Shown here one piece after another: positions 5,135 through 11,733 of a DNA stretch of 13,007 nt. The DNA is taken from contig DEXG01000010.1 of NCBI GenBank assembly GCA_002364005.1, positions 45,615 to 58,621 on the forward strand, written 5' to 3'. A program made the translations under genes and the position numbers. Source of the DNA: Phycisphaerales bacterium UBA3190. Lineage in GTDB: Bacteria > Planctomycetota > Phycisphaerae > Phycisphaerales > UBA1924. How positions within the stretch are numbered: the first letter of the stretch is position 1; the number at the start of each line of letters is the position of its first letter. Below the pieces are notes generated by a model that was not told the DNA's origin, did not search any database, and was given only the letters and a program-made list of their open reading frames with translations.

Positions 5135-7477
5135 TCAGCAGCCCCCGAGATACGACGCGAGAAACTCCGCCACATCGAAGAAGTTCAGCTGCGCGTCCCC
5201 GTTGAGGTCCGCGCTGGCATCCTCAGTGCTGAACGCGATCAGGAACGCCGAGACATCGAAGAAGTCCAGGGCCCCGTCGCCGTCAAAGTCTGCCAGACAC
5301 ACCGGCTCGATGCTGCGATTCAGCAGCAGCCCGACCCGGCCGCTGTAACTGGTGGTGGCGATGTCCAAATCACCATCCTGATCAGCATCAAGCACACGCA
5401 TCCATCGTGGGGTGTTCTCGACCAGGTACTCGCGCTTCTGCGACGAGATACCAGACGCTGACCCCTCAAGCACCGTCACCGTCCCTACCTGCCGGTCCAG
5501 CACGATCAGATCGTTGAACCCATCGCCGTTCACATCCCCATCGCCGAGCATGCTCGGGCTGCTCCCGAACGGGCGTGAGACGATCTCGGCGAACCCGCCC
5601 ACTCCGTTGTTGTACAGGATGTGTGCGCCACGCTCTGAGCTGTCGGCCGTCGCGAGATCAAGATCACCGTCCCCATCGAGATCCGCGATCAGAACATCGA
5701 GGATATTGCTGCCGACATCGATCTGCGTCGACAGCGCAAACACACCCTTTCCGAGATTGATCAAGATGCTCAGCTCGTCCGTGAGCGAATCACCGATCAC
5801 CACATCGGGATCACCATCGCCGTCAAGATCACCCGCGGCAATGACAACCGGGGATGCGCCGGCATCATACAGAACAGGATCTGCGAATACGCCGGCACCG
5901 TCGTTGAACAGAACGCTCAACTCATCACTATTTGGATTGACGCTGAGCAGGTCCAGATCGCCATCGCCGTCGACATCGACCAGCACGCTCTCGTTGGGCG
6001 CGATGCCCGCCTGATAGCTCCCGCCGTCAACGAATGTCCCATCGCCCTGATTGAACCAGACCTGCGGATCATGAAAATCATTCGAGGGCGTCGTGACCAG
6101 ATCCAGATCACCGTCGCCGTCGAGATCGCCGGCATCGATATCCTGCACCCCGCCGATCGGCAGGTACTGCCCCACCTCGACAAACACGCCATCACCGGTG
6201 TTCATGTGAATACCCAGCCCAAGCGAATCGGGGAACAGATACCCCGAACCCACGGCCATGTCCGCGTCGCCATCGCCATCAAAGTCGGCAAACGCCAGCG
6301 CGTTGGGTTCAACCGATTCCGCGAGTACCTTGTCGGGCACAAACGAGCCCTCACCGTTGTTGAACCGGAATGCGATCGCCCAGTTCGGGCTGGCGGCAGT
6401 GGCAAAGTCGAGATCACCATCGCAATCCGCGTCGTAGAGCACGATGTCCCGGTGCCCCAGCCCTGTTCCATAGGACCGATCCCGAACCAGCCCCCCGCTG
6501 CCGTCGTTGAGCAACACCACTGCATCATCACTCGCAACATGCATCACCGAAGCATCGGGGAAGCCGTCGCCGTTGAGATCGCCAACGCTCATCGCCAATG
6601 CGCCCTCGCCCGTTGGGATGCGAATCTGATCTGCGAATACGCCGGTGCCTGTGTTGAGCAGCACGCTCAGATCATCGCTGCTCCCATTACACACCAGCAC
6701 ATCCAGCGCCCCATCCAGATCGAGATCGACCAGCTGGAGGTCCGTTGGAAACTCGCCCACGGGGGCATGCACGACCTCGGAGAACTGCGCCCCGCCCTCG
6801 TTCATCAGGATCCCGATCCGGTCATGACTCTGGTTGGTCACCACGATGTCGGGCAGCGCATCGCCATCGACATCACCGATCGCCAGCGCCGACACGCGGC
6901 TGCCCGCGAGCAGAAACACCCCGGGGTCGAATGTGCCGTCCCCCTGATTCAGGAAGATGCTGAGGTCTTCGTTGAAGCCGAACTGATTCCCGGTGACGAG
7001 ATCGATATCGCCATCACCATCGAGATCCGCCGCCGCGATGCTCAGGGGACTCAGAGAAGTCGCGTACCGCGTCTCGCCGCTGAAGTTTGCATCGCCGTCG
7101 TTGAACAGCACGCTGATCTGATCGCTGTATCGGTTGGTGTTCGCCAGGTCGAGATCGCCGTCGCCGTCGAAGTCCGCGATCGCGATGGCCCATGCCCCGT
7201 TGCCGCTTTCGACGATGCGGATCGGTTCTTCCTTACTGCACGCGCCGAAACGGATCGCCAGTTGATCGGCGTTGGGCAACGACGCGACGAGGTCCAGAAT
7301 CCCATCGCCGTCGAGATCTCCCACGCCCAATCGCTCTGCATTGCTGGGCAGCCCAAGAACGCGTGAGCCGAAGAGATCGCCGTCGCCCGCGTGGGCGTGC
7401 CCGGCAACCGTGGCACATGCAAGCACCACACAGCAGTTCACGCGCACCCGAGCCCGACCTGGGGTTCTGTCATACAT
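5135..7477 (-). CDS. Large secreted FG-GAP/VCBS protein, two seven-blade propellers plus dockerin-like tail
   Basis: Predicted exported protein of 780 residues; ligand unknown. The signal peptide spans about 1-30 (core CCVVLACATVAG, ending AHA). Fourteen FG-GAP/VCBS repeats follow, with calcium-loop aspartates starting at about 54, 102, 151, 202, 251, 300, 349, 398, 451, 501, 550, 599, 648 and 697. The period is 48-53 residues, mostly 49, and the two groups of seven are separated by the longest spacing-type irregularity near blades 8-9. This fits two consecutive seven-blade propellers. Residues 727-780 are a dockerin-like domain with two EF-hand-like loops (DFDGDGALDFFDV, DLNGDAQLNFFDV) ending Gly-Gly-Cys. 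The ATG at 7477 was preferred because GGGGG lies close upstream; a GTG at 7507 would add ten unlikely residues. It is divergent from the DoxX-like gene and convergent with the zinc-ribbon bactofilin. Probably cell-surface or secreted, calcium-stabilised. Confidence 0.92.
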   Translation of the reverse strand: MYDRTPGRARVRVNCCVVLACATVAGHAHAGDGDLFGSRVLGLPSNAERLGVGDLDGDGILDLVASLPNADQLAIRFGACSKEEPIRIVESGNGAWAIAIADFDGDGDLDLANTNRYSDQISVLFNDGDANFSGETRYATSLSPLSIAAADLDGDGDIDLVTGNQFGFNEDLSIFLNQGDGTFDPGVFLLAGSRVSALAIGDVDGDALPDIVVTNQSHDRIGILMNEGGAQFSEVVHAPVGEFPTDLQLVDLDLDGALDVLVCNGSSDDLSVLLNTGTGVFADQIRIPTGEGALAMSVGDLNGDGFPDASVMHVASDDAVVLLNDGSGGLVRDRSYGTGLGHRDIVLYDADCDGDLDFATAASPNWAIAFRFNNGEGSFVPDKVLAESVEPNALAFADFDGDGDADMAVGSGYLFPDSLGLGIHMNTGDGVFVEVGQYLPIGGVQDIDAGDLDGDGDLDLVTTPSNDFHDPQVWFNQGDGTFVDGGSYQAGIAPNESVLVDVDGDGDLDLLSVNPNSDELSVLFNDGAGVFADPVLYDAGASPVVIAAGDLDGDGDPDVVIGDSLTDELSILINLGKGVFALSTQIDVGSNILDVLIADLDGDGDLDLATADSSERGAHILYNNGVGGFAEIVSRPFGSSPSMLGDGDVNGDGFNDLIVLDRQVGTVTVLEGSASGISSQKREYLVENTPRWMRVLDADQDGDLDIATTSYSGRVGLLLNRSIEPVCLADFDGDGALDFFDVSAFLIAFSTEDASADLNGDAQLNFFDVAEFLASYLGGC

Positions 7478-7535
7478 CTCAAGCCCCCGATCGCACCCAA
7501 AAAACACACAAAGCGGAACAAATCAACGCTGAGCG

Positions 7536-7564
7536 AGTTTACATCACGACACGGGAATCAACAA
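7536..7564 (-). promoter_or_regulatory. candidate promoter of the large FG-GAP gene
   Basis: Minus strand TTGTTG (+ strand 7559-7564) and TAAACT (7536-7541) are 17 nt apart, about 60 nt upstream of the ATG at 7477. Matches are moderate (3 of 6 and 4 of 6). The same octamer GTAAACTC occurs on the plus strand at 7668-7675, upstream of the divergent DoxX-like gene, and may be its -10. Confidence 0.28.
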
Positions 7565-7714
7565 GCACATTGCGCGGCATTGGCCCCATACCGGACCTCT
7601 TTTCAAGCTGTTCCATGGACTGTCTCTGCCCCGCAACAAGTATGCTCGGTTTCACGCGTTGAATCTGGTAAACTCAAACATCAAACCAACGCCCCACCCA
7701 AGCGGAGCCCAGAC

Positions 7715-8158
7715 ATGGCCAACAGATTACTACAGACTCAACCCAGCAAAGCCATCGCGGTACTCCGCATCATCGCTGGGCTCCCACTGGTGATGTTTGG
7801 CGTGATGCACCTGACGGGTGCCTCGCCCATGGAGCCGCTGGTTGAAGCCGCGGGCTTGCCCATGCCCGGGCTGATGCTTCTCGTCGGGGCCGGTGCCCGC
7901 GTCGGTGCCACGATGGGCATGATCGTCTCGCTCGGTGGCCTGATCACCAACCTCGAGATCCCCAACGACCAGTGGCCAACCCCCTCGGAAGCCGACCCCA
8001 GCGTGATCGTCATGGGGACCGAGCCCGCGTTCCTCACACCCTTGGCGATCGCGATCATCGTGCTGAGCGCCATCGTCCTCTTCAAGGGCGCGGGTGCATG
8101 GTCGCTCGATCACCGCTGTGGCGGCGCCCCGGACCCGCACGAAGAGGACTCCCTCTAA
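7715..8158 (+). CDS. DoxX-like small integral membrane protein
   Basis: Protein of 147 residues with about four hydrophobic segments (roughly 14-36, 50-62, 64-80 and 104-124) and a short acidic C-terminal tail after DHRCGG. The first segment, AIAVLRIIAGLPLVMFGVMH, has the Leu-Arg-x-x-x-Gly...Phe-Gly-x-x-His pattern typical of DoxX/DoxD-type four-helix membrane proteins, which are linked in various bacteria to quinone or thiol redox steps. The ATG at 7715 is supported by GGAG 7 nt upstream. The next gene, 51 nt downstream on the same strand, encodes a CxxC thioredoxin-like DUF393 protein, which fits a redox theme, but that gene seems to have its own -10 element. Family assignment is moderate; the biochemical role is not shown by the sequence. 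Confidence 0.7.
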   Translation: MANRLLQTQPSKAIAVLRIIAGLPLVMFGVMHLTGASPMEPLVEAAGLPMPGLMLLVGAGARVGATMGMIVSLGGLITNLEIPNDQWPTPSEADPSVIVMGTEPAFLTPLAIAIIVLSAIVLFKGAGAWSLDHRCGGAPDPHEEDSL

Positions 8159-8197
8159 ACGCACCGGCACCCGACAGTCACTGCATCGACACACGAA

Positions 8198-8203
8198 TAC
8201 AAT
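8198..8203 (+). promoter_or_regulatory. -10-like hexamer next to the DUF393 start
   Basis: TACAAT (5 of 6 to TATAAT) ends 6 nt before the ATG at 8210 and no Shine-Dalgarno is present, so a leaderless transcript is likely if it is active. No good -35 is seen at the usual distance. Confidence 0.35.
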
Positions 8204-8209
8204 CAGTCG

Positions 8210-8575
8210 ATGACCACCCCTCCCACCATCGTGCTGTACGACGGCTGGTGCTCCGTCTGCACGAGCGTGGCCGATCGCCTGCGTCAGCTCGATGACAACC
8301 GGGACCGACTCACCCTTGTGGACCTGCGCCAAGACGACACGCTCCTCAAACAGCACAACCTCGAACCCAAAGAGATCCGACGCGTCATGCACGCCATCAC
8401 CCCCGACGGGCGCGTGCTCATCGCCATGGACGCGGTCCGCGCCGCCATGCGGGCCGTCGGTCGCGGATGGCTCATCGCCTGGACCCGGCTGCCGCTGATC
8501 TCATGGGCGTGCGACCGCTTCTACATCTGGTTCGCGCACAACCGCATGCGATTCTTCCCGATGAAGCCCGAGTGA
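8210..8575 (+). CDS. DUF393 / DCC-family thiol-disulfide oxidoreductase-like protein
   Basis: Protein of 121 residues starting with the family hallmark: beta-strand PTIVLYDGWC followed by SVC, giving YDGxCxxC with Cys14 and Cys17 at the N-terminus of a helix as in thioredoxin-like folds. Downstream features also fit DUF393/DCC: LVDLRQDD after strand two, a MHAITPDGRVLIAMDAVRAA stretch (commanding the usual x-D-G-x-x-x-x-G/A-x-x-A pattern), then a hydrophobic segment and a basic C-terminus. The length is typical. Family members are presumed disulfide reductases or electron-transfer partners; no specific substrate is established. It follows the DoxX-like gene on the same strand and converges with the SpoIIAA-like gene, leaving only 9 nt between the stop codons. 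The start lacks a Shine-Dalgarno but abuts a -10-like hexamer. Confidence 0.9.
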   Translation: MTTPPTIVLYDGWCSVCTSVADRLRQLDDNRDRLTLVDLRQDDTLLKQHNLEPKEIRRVMHAITPDGRVLIAMDAVRAAMRAVGRGWLIAWTRLPLISWACDRFYIWFAHNRMRFFPMKPE

Positions 8576-8584
8576 CCGGGAACC

Positions 8585-8959
8585 TCAGCCGTGCTCGCTG
8601 TCGCACGACTGGATCCAATCGCGTGCCTCGTCGAGCTGATCCAGATGGAACACCTTGATCTTCGCGGGGATCAGCAGATCCAGCGGCTTGACCATCCACT
8701 CGATCCACTTCTGATCCGCAACGATCGCCACATGCGAGAAGCTGTTGATATGACGCGGCTCCCACTTGAGATCCGCCCACATCGCCGCCGGCTCGACCTT
8801 GCCGATGTTCTTGATCACCTCGACGACCCGGATCTTCCCGAACTCATGAATCATCCCGTCGAGCTTCTCGATCATCGGGTCCATCTCGGCCTTGGTGATC
8901 GGCCCATCGATCGTCAGCTCGACGATGTTGCGGGTGTCGTATTGCTTGCATTGCATCAT
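8585..8959 (-). CDS. SpoIIAA-like (STAS-fold) protein
   Basis: Protein of 124 residues. The pattern is that of the SpoIIAA-like family: strand NIVELTIDGPITKAEMD, helix MIEKLDGMIHEFGKIRVVEV, then AAMWADLKWEPRHIN, FSHVAIVADQKWIEWMVK, and a final IKVFHLDQLDEARDWI. These small STAS-related proteins occur in many aquatic and soil bacteria; their role is not settled and a lipid-binding or signalling role has been suggested for relatives. The start is well set: AGGAGG lies 5 nt before the ATG at 8959 (8 nt before the adjacent ATG at 8956). The gene is transcribed alone from a probable promoter at 9020-9047 and is back-to-back with the GntA-like gene. No phosphorylatable serine in the classic anti-anti-sigma position was identified with confidence, so a SpoIIAA signalling role is not claimed. 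Confidence 0.88.
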   Translation of the reverse strand: MMQCKQYDTRNIVELTIDGPITKAEMDPMIEKLDGMIHEFGKIRVVEVIKNIGKVEPAAMWADLKWEPRHINSFSHVAIVADQKWIEWMVKPLDLLIPAKIKVFHLDQLDEARDWIQSCDSEHG

Positions 8960-9019
8960 GCTTACCTCCTCATTGGCCCCGGAGCCATGCCTGCGGCGCA
9001 GGATTTCGGATGCCAAGGT

Positions 9020-9047
9020 ATTCTATACCCCCACGCCGTACATCCAA
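9020..9047 (-). promoter_or_regulatory. candidate sigma-70 promoter of the SpoIIAA-like gene
   Basis: Minus strand TTGGAT (+ strand 9042-9047) and TAGAAT (9020-9025, 5 of 6 to consensus) are 16 nt apart, giving a leader of about 55 nt before the strong AGGAGG site. The -10 lies in a small palindrome, GGTATTCTATACC (9017-9029), which could also bind a regulator. Confidence 0.42.
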
Positions 9048-9129
9048 GCCACCGGATGCGTCCAGGAATCGAAGAAAAGCGACCGAGGGATCTCAGGACA
9101 CGACAGAATGAACGCCGTTTCATGCTCGC

Positions 9130-9159
9130 TTCACCGGGATATGAGCGGCGTTTTCTAAT
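9130..9159 (+). promoter_or_regulatory. candidate promoter of the GntA-like/DUF1989 operon
   Basis: TTCACC (9130-9135, 4 of 6) and TCTAAT (9154-9159, 5 of 6) are separated by 18 nt. Transcription would start near 9166, directly before the perfect palindrome at 9169-9193. That geometry is what a repressed promoter with a downstream operator looks like. Confidence 0.4.
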
Positions 9160-9168
9160 CTCCTTGTA

Positions 9169-9193
9169 TCGGTGTCATACAGCATGACACCGA
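9169..9193. promoter_or_regulatory. perfect 10-bp palindrome, candidate operator (or leader hairpin)
   Basis: TCGGTGTCAT, a 5-nt spacer ACAGC, then ATGACACCGA: the two arms are exact reverse complements. It ends 2 nt before the AGGAG ribosome-binding site (9196-9200) of the GntA-like gene. It could be the site of a dimeric repressor or, in RNA, a stable stem beside the ribosome-binding site. No regulator gene is present in the window. Confidence 0.6.
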
Positions 9194-9210
9194 GCAGGAG
9201 AACCATCATC

Positions 9211-9993
9211 ATGTCTGCAATATCGCAACCATCGCCCAACGATCAGCACAGCCGAATCTACGAACCCGACCAAGACGGCAACCTGGTTGCCATGGGTGGC
9301 CAGAGCAACGGAGCGCAGGCCCCGGGGCCCTCGCTCACGGCGATCCACGGGGCCCTTCGTGCATTCATCACGCACGACGCCTACCCATGCGTCGGGGCCA
9401 AGTCGGCTCTCAACAAAAAGAGTTACCGACTCGCACAGTACCAGTCGATGGGCGATGTTGAATCAATCCGAGCATGCACCGCCGATGTGCAGTGGTTCGC
9501 ACAAGCAGCCGACACGATCGATCAACAGGCGGCGACCTTCATTGCCGTCTTCGACGACCCCACCATCACCGACGAAGCCAAGTTCGAGGAACGGCTCTGG
9601 TCCCAACTGCGTGGCATGCACACGATCGATTCGGCCCGGTTCCCATGGGATCCGAGCGTGAGCAGCGATCCGGACGACCCCGATTTCTCGTTCAGCATCG
9701 GCGGGCACGCGTTCTTCATCATCGGCATGCACCCGCACGCAACACGCGAGGCCCGCCGATTCCCATACCCAACACTCGTATTCAACCTGCACACCCAGTT
9801 CGTACAACTGCGCGAGAGCGGCACATTCGAGCAGATGAAGAGCGTGATCCGGTCACGCGAGGCACAACTCCAGGGCGAGCCCAACCCGCTGGTCGCGGAC
9901 CACGGCACCAAGAGCGAGGCCATCCAGTACGCGGGGCGTGCGCACAAGTGCCCATGGCATGCCCCATTCTCCGCTCGCACACCCGCCGAATGA
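9211..9993 (+). CDS. YqcI/YcgG family protein, GntA-like heme-dependent guanidino N-hydroxylase candidate
   Basis: Protein of 260 residues matching the YqcI/YcgG family along its length. Family motifs seen are FITHDAYPCVGAKSAL (about 52-67), WSQLRGMHTID, PWDPSVSSDP, then FSFSIGGHAFFIIGMHPHA-TREARRF (159-184), PTLVFN (187-192), IRSREAQLQG, NPL, and a C-terminal GR...CPW.APF block. GntA of guanitoxin biosynthesis belongs to this family and is a heme-dependent N-hydroxylase acting on a cyclic guanidine, so an oxygen-dependent guanidino hydroxylation is plausible; the His-rich MHPHA motif is a candidate heme region (inference). The ATG at 9211 was chosen for AGGAG 10 nt upstream; an in-frame GTG at 9172 lies inside the palindromic operator and was rejected. 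It is the first gene of an apparent operon, with the DUF1989 gene 34 nt downstream. Substrate unknown; none of the other guanitoxin genes is in view. Confidence 0.88.
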   Translation: MSAISQPSPNDQHSRIYEPDQDGNLVAMGGQSNGAQAPGPSLTAIHGALRAFITHDAYPCVGAKSALNKKSYRLAQYQSMGDVESIRACTADVQWFAQAADTIDQQAATFIAVFDDPTITDEAKFEERLWSQLRGMHTIDSARFPWDPSVSSDPDDPDFSFSIGGHAFFIIGMHPHATREARRFPYPTLVFNLHTQFVQLRESGTFEQMKSVIRSREAQLQGEPNPLVADHGTKSEAIQYAGRAHKCPWHAPFSARTPAE

Positions 9994-10027
9994 ACCCATA
10001 CCCTCTCCCATCGATCCAGGAGACGAC

Positions 10028-10717
10028 ATGACACGCATTGCCAAGCACGAATCATCCACCGAAGCCCTCACCTATGTCAGCGCGGGGACACCCCAAGCCC
10101 ACCGACCCGACGGCGGGCAGGCGACCCGCATCGAGCCGCGCACCGGGGTCGGCTTCTTGCTCCGTGCAGGCGAGGTGCTGCGCGTGATCGACCCGATGGG
10201 CGAGCAAGTGAGCGACCTCACCGCGTTCGATGCGCACGATCACCGCGAGTGGCTCAGCTCAGGACGCACCATCGACTATGCCAACCGGATCTACCTTCGC
10301 ACCGGCGACACCCTCTACTCGAACCGATCCAATCCCATGCTCGAACTCATCGAAGACACCGCTGGCGGGCACGACTTCCTGCTCACACCCTGCTCGCAGG
10401 AGATGTTCGCCAAGCTCTACAACATCAACGAACCCCGCCCGTCCTGCTTCTCGAACCTGGCCAAGAACCTCGCACCCTTCGGGATCACGGGCGATCAGAT
10501 CCCCACCACCCTCAACATCTTCATGGATGTACGCCCCCACGCCCAAACAGGCGAGTTGACCATCGGCCCACCCAGCTCCAAGCCCGGCGATTACGCACGC
10601 TTCAGTGCCCATCGTGACCTGATCGTCGGCCTCACCGCATGCTCCGCCGAAAAATCGAACAACGGCTCGTTCAAGCCCATCGATTTCGTCATCGAGACCG
10701 AGCACGGCGAAGACTGA
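10028..10717 (+). CDS. DUF1989 (urea carboxylase-associated / carboxyguanidine deiminase-like) protein
   Basis: Protein of 229 residues of the DUF1989 family, to which the urea carboxylase-associated proteins belong; two such proteins form carboxyguanidine deiminase in bacterial guanidine breakdown. Features seen are an N-terminal strand region (GVGFLLRAGEVLRVIDPMGEQVSDLTAF), the GGHDFLLTPCSQEMF block (His115, Cys122), PSCFSNLAKNLAPFGI (Cys140), IPTTLNIFMDV, SSKPGDYARFSAHRDLIVGLTAC (Cys205) and the closing NNGSFKPIDFVI. The three cysteines and the His-Asp pair are candidate metal ligands (inference). The start has AGGAG 5 nt upstream at 10018-10022. It follows the GntA-like gene by 34 nt with no terminator and converges with the OsmC gene, 9 nt away. 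Only one DUF1989 subunit is present and no urea carboxylase or allophanate hydrolase gene is in the window, so the substrate need not be carboxyguanidine. Confidence 0.88.
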   Translation: MTRIAKHESSTEALTYVSAGTPQAHRPDGGQATRIEPRTGVGFLLRAGEVLRVIDPMGEQVSDLTAFDAHDHREWLSSGRTIDYANRIYLRTGDTLYSNRSNPMLELIEDTAGGHDFLLTPCSQEMFAKLYNINEPRPSCFSNLAKNLAPFGITGDQIPTTLNIFMDVRPHAQTGELTIGPPSSKPGDYARFSAHRDLIVGLTACSAEKSNNGSFKPIDFVIETEHGED

Positions 10718-10726
10718 GTCAGCGCC

Positions 10727-11137
10727 TCACGATTCGAGAATCGAGTTCACCGTCAGCTCGCCCGTGATCGTCTTCTGCACCGGGCAGGCGTTGGCGATCT
10801 CCTTGAGCCGCTGGCGCTGATCATCATCGAGATCACCAACAAAGCTCAGCGAGATATCGATCTGCTCCGGGTTCCCGCGCCCGTTGGGTCGCGAGTGCTC
10901 AAGATCAAGCCGCACCTCCTGCAGGTCCCAGCCCTTGCGCTGGGCGTACATGCGTACGGTGATCGCCTTGCACGCACCGAGCGCACCCAGCAGTGTCTCG
11001 TAGGGGTCCTGCGCGGTATCTCCACCCTTGAGTTCGCCCGGCTCATCCACAAAGAACTCGTGCTGACGCGAGCTGACCCGCGTTCGGTAATCTTGGGTGC
11101 CCAGGGTAACGGTCGTGACGGTGTTGTTGTCGCTCAT
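10727..11137 (-). CDS. OsmC family protein
   Basis: Protein of 136 residues with the OsmC/Ohr fold signature: GDTAQDPYETLLGALGACKAITVRMYAQRKGW holds the first conserved cysteine (Cys56) at the head of the central helix, and LKEIANACPVQKTI holds the second (Cys118). These two cysteines form the peroxide-reducing pair in the Ohr/OsmC group, and the nearby Glu47 is also typical. The pattern with IANACPVxKT is nearer the YhfA/OsmC-like branch than Ohr proper, so an organic-hydroperoxide role is likely but not certain. The ATG at 11137 was chosen over an upstream in-frame start at 11167, which would cross the -10-like TACAAT. Its stop faces that of the DUF1989 gene across 9 nt. The putative DUF559 cassette lies just upstream, beginning 73 nt from the start codon. 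Confidence 0.92.
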   Translation of the reverse strand: MSDNNTVTTVTLGTQDYRTRVSSRQHEFFVDEPGELKGGDTAQDPYETLLGALGACKAITVRMYAQRKGWDLQEVRLDLEHSRPNGRGNPEQIDISLSFVGDLDDDQRQRLKEIANACPVQKTITGELTVNSILES

Positions 11138-11142
11138 ACCTG

Positions 11143-11148
11143 ATTGTA
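11143..11148 (-). promoter_or_regulatory. -10-like hexamer next to the OsmC start
   Basis: Minus strand TACAAT ends 5 nt before the ATG at 11137. The intervening CAGGT contains AGG too close to the ATG to serve as a good Shine-Dalgarno. A leaderless or nearly leaderless mRNA is the simplest reading. Confidence 0.33.
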
Positions 11149-11210
11149 AACCCGAGCGTAACACCATTATTCGCCGACACGAGTCTTCTTTCTGTCGCCA
11201 CCAGCCGACG

Positions 11211-11277
11211 CATGCCCCTCCCCCGCGCCTGCGGGGGAGGTGGGCTCGGCGCAGCCGAGGTCGGAGGGGGCGTCTGC
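11211..11277. repeat. left structured inverted repeat of the DUF559 cassette
   Basis: Contains two hairpins inside an outer pairing. Hairpin A: CCTCCCCCGC (11217-11226) with GCGGGGGAGG (11231-11240), 4-nt loop. Hairpin B: CTCGGC (11245-11250) with GCCGAG (11254-11259), 3-nt loop. The 5' part GCCCCTCC can instead pair with GGAGGGGGC near the inner end. It also lies between the DUF559 stop and the OsmC promoter, so it may end transcription. Confidence 0.8.
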
Positions 11278-11290
11278 AACCAAAGGCGGG

Positions 11291-11722
11291 TCACGCCTGC
11301 GCACGCTTCCCCCGCTCGGCCTCCCTCGCTGCAACACGCTCAAGCCCCACCCGCTTGATCGCCCGTCGCACCCCCTCCAGGTTGCGCATCACCTCCCGCG
11401 CTTCCACGCGCACAACCCGAATCCCTTGCGCACGCATCCAGTCATCGCGCCGGCGATCGTGCCGCCCATCACCACGATGATGATCACCATCAATCTCCAC
11501 CACCAAACGCGCGGCATGGCAATAAAAATCAGCCACATACGCACCCAACCCGTGCTGCTTGCGAAACTTGAGTCCGCCCAGCCGCTTGGCGCGAAGCCCA
11601 CTCCAGAGCAATCGCTCGGGTGGGGTAAGCTCACGCCGCAGTTGCTTGGCGCGAATCAAGGTATGCGGCGATGAACCGGCGTGCTGGCGGTATGCTTTGG
11701 GATCGGGTGACATGTCGGGCAT
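11291..11722 (-). CDS. DUF559 protein, PD-(D/E)XK nuclease-like (Vsr-related fold)
   Basis: Protein of 143 residues matching the DUF559 family. After a variable N-terminus come RAKQLRRELTPPERLLWSGLR (Glu36), GLKFRKQHGLGAYVADFYC (Asp65), ARLVVEIDGDHH (Glu76, Asp78), then a charged helix and IRVVRVEAREVMRNLEGVRRAI. The Glu36, Asp65 and Glu76-x-Asp78 set is the usual conserved acidic core of the family, which is related in fold to the Vsr mismatch endonuclease; DNA cleavage by this protein is an inference. The ATG at 11722 was chosen because GGAG lies 7 nt upstream and the longer frame to 11809 would run through the right repeat. Bounded on both sides by the structured repeats. No methyltransferase or helicase is nearby, so a classical restriction system is not indicated. 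Confidence 0.88.
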   Translation of the reverse strand: MPDMSPDPKAYRQHAGSSPHTLIRAKQLRRELTPPERLLWSGLRAKRLGGLKFRKQHGLGAYVADFYCHAARLVVEIDGDHHRGDGRHDRRRDDWMRAQGIRVVRVEAREVMRNLEGVRRAIKRVGLERVAAREAERGKRAQA

Positions 11723-11733
11723 GGTTGATCTCC

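Noticed and set aside
5109..5135. CCGGG...CCCGG pairing between the convergent bactofilin and FG-GAP genes as a terminator
   Set aside because: The stem is 5 bp with a 13-nt loop and no T-tract on either strand; too weak to call.
6071..7366. 431-codon open frame on the plus strand opposite the large FG-GAP gene
   Set aside because: Its Ile/Val/Glu-rich repetitive translation is the mirror of Asp/Gly-rich propeller repeats; there is no signal peptide or domain, and the minus-strand frame explains the region fully.
9040..9210. Known guanidine riboswitch upstream of the GntA-like gene
   Set aside because: I could not match the conserved ykkC core, and the palindrome loop (ACAGC) is not the ACGR loop of the mini-ykkC (guanidine-II) hairpins. 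A new RNA element is not excluded.
10730..10743. Palindrome CGATTCGAGAATCG at the convergent ends of DUF1989 and OsmC genes as a terminator
   Set aside because: It lies within the OsmC coding end, has only a two-base centre and no T-tract, so it cannot form a normal terminator hairpin.
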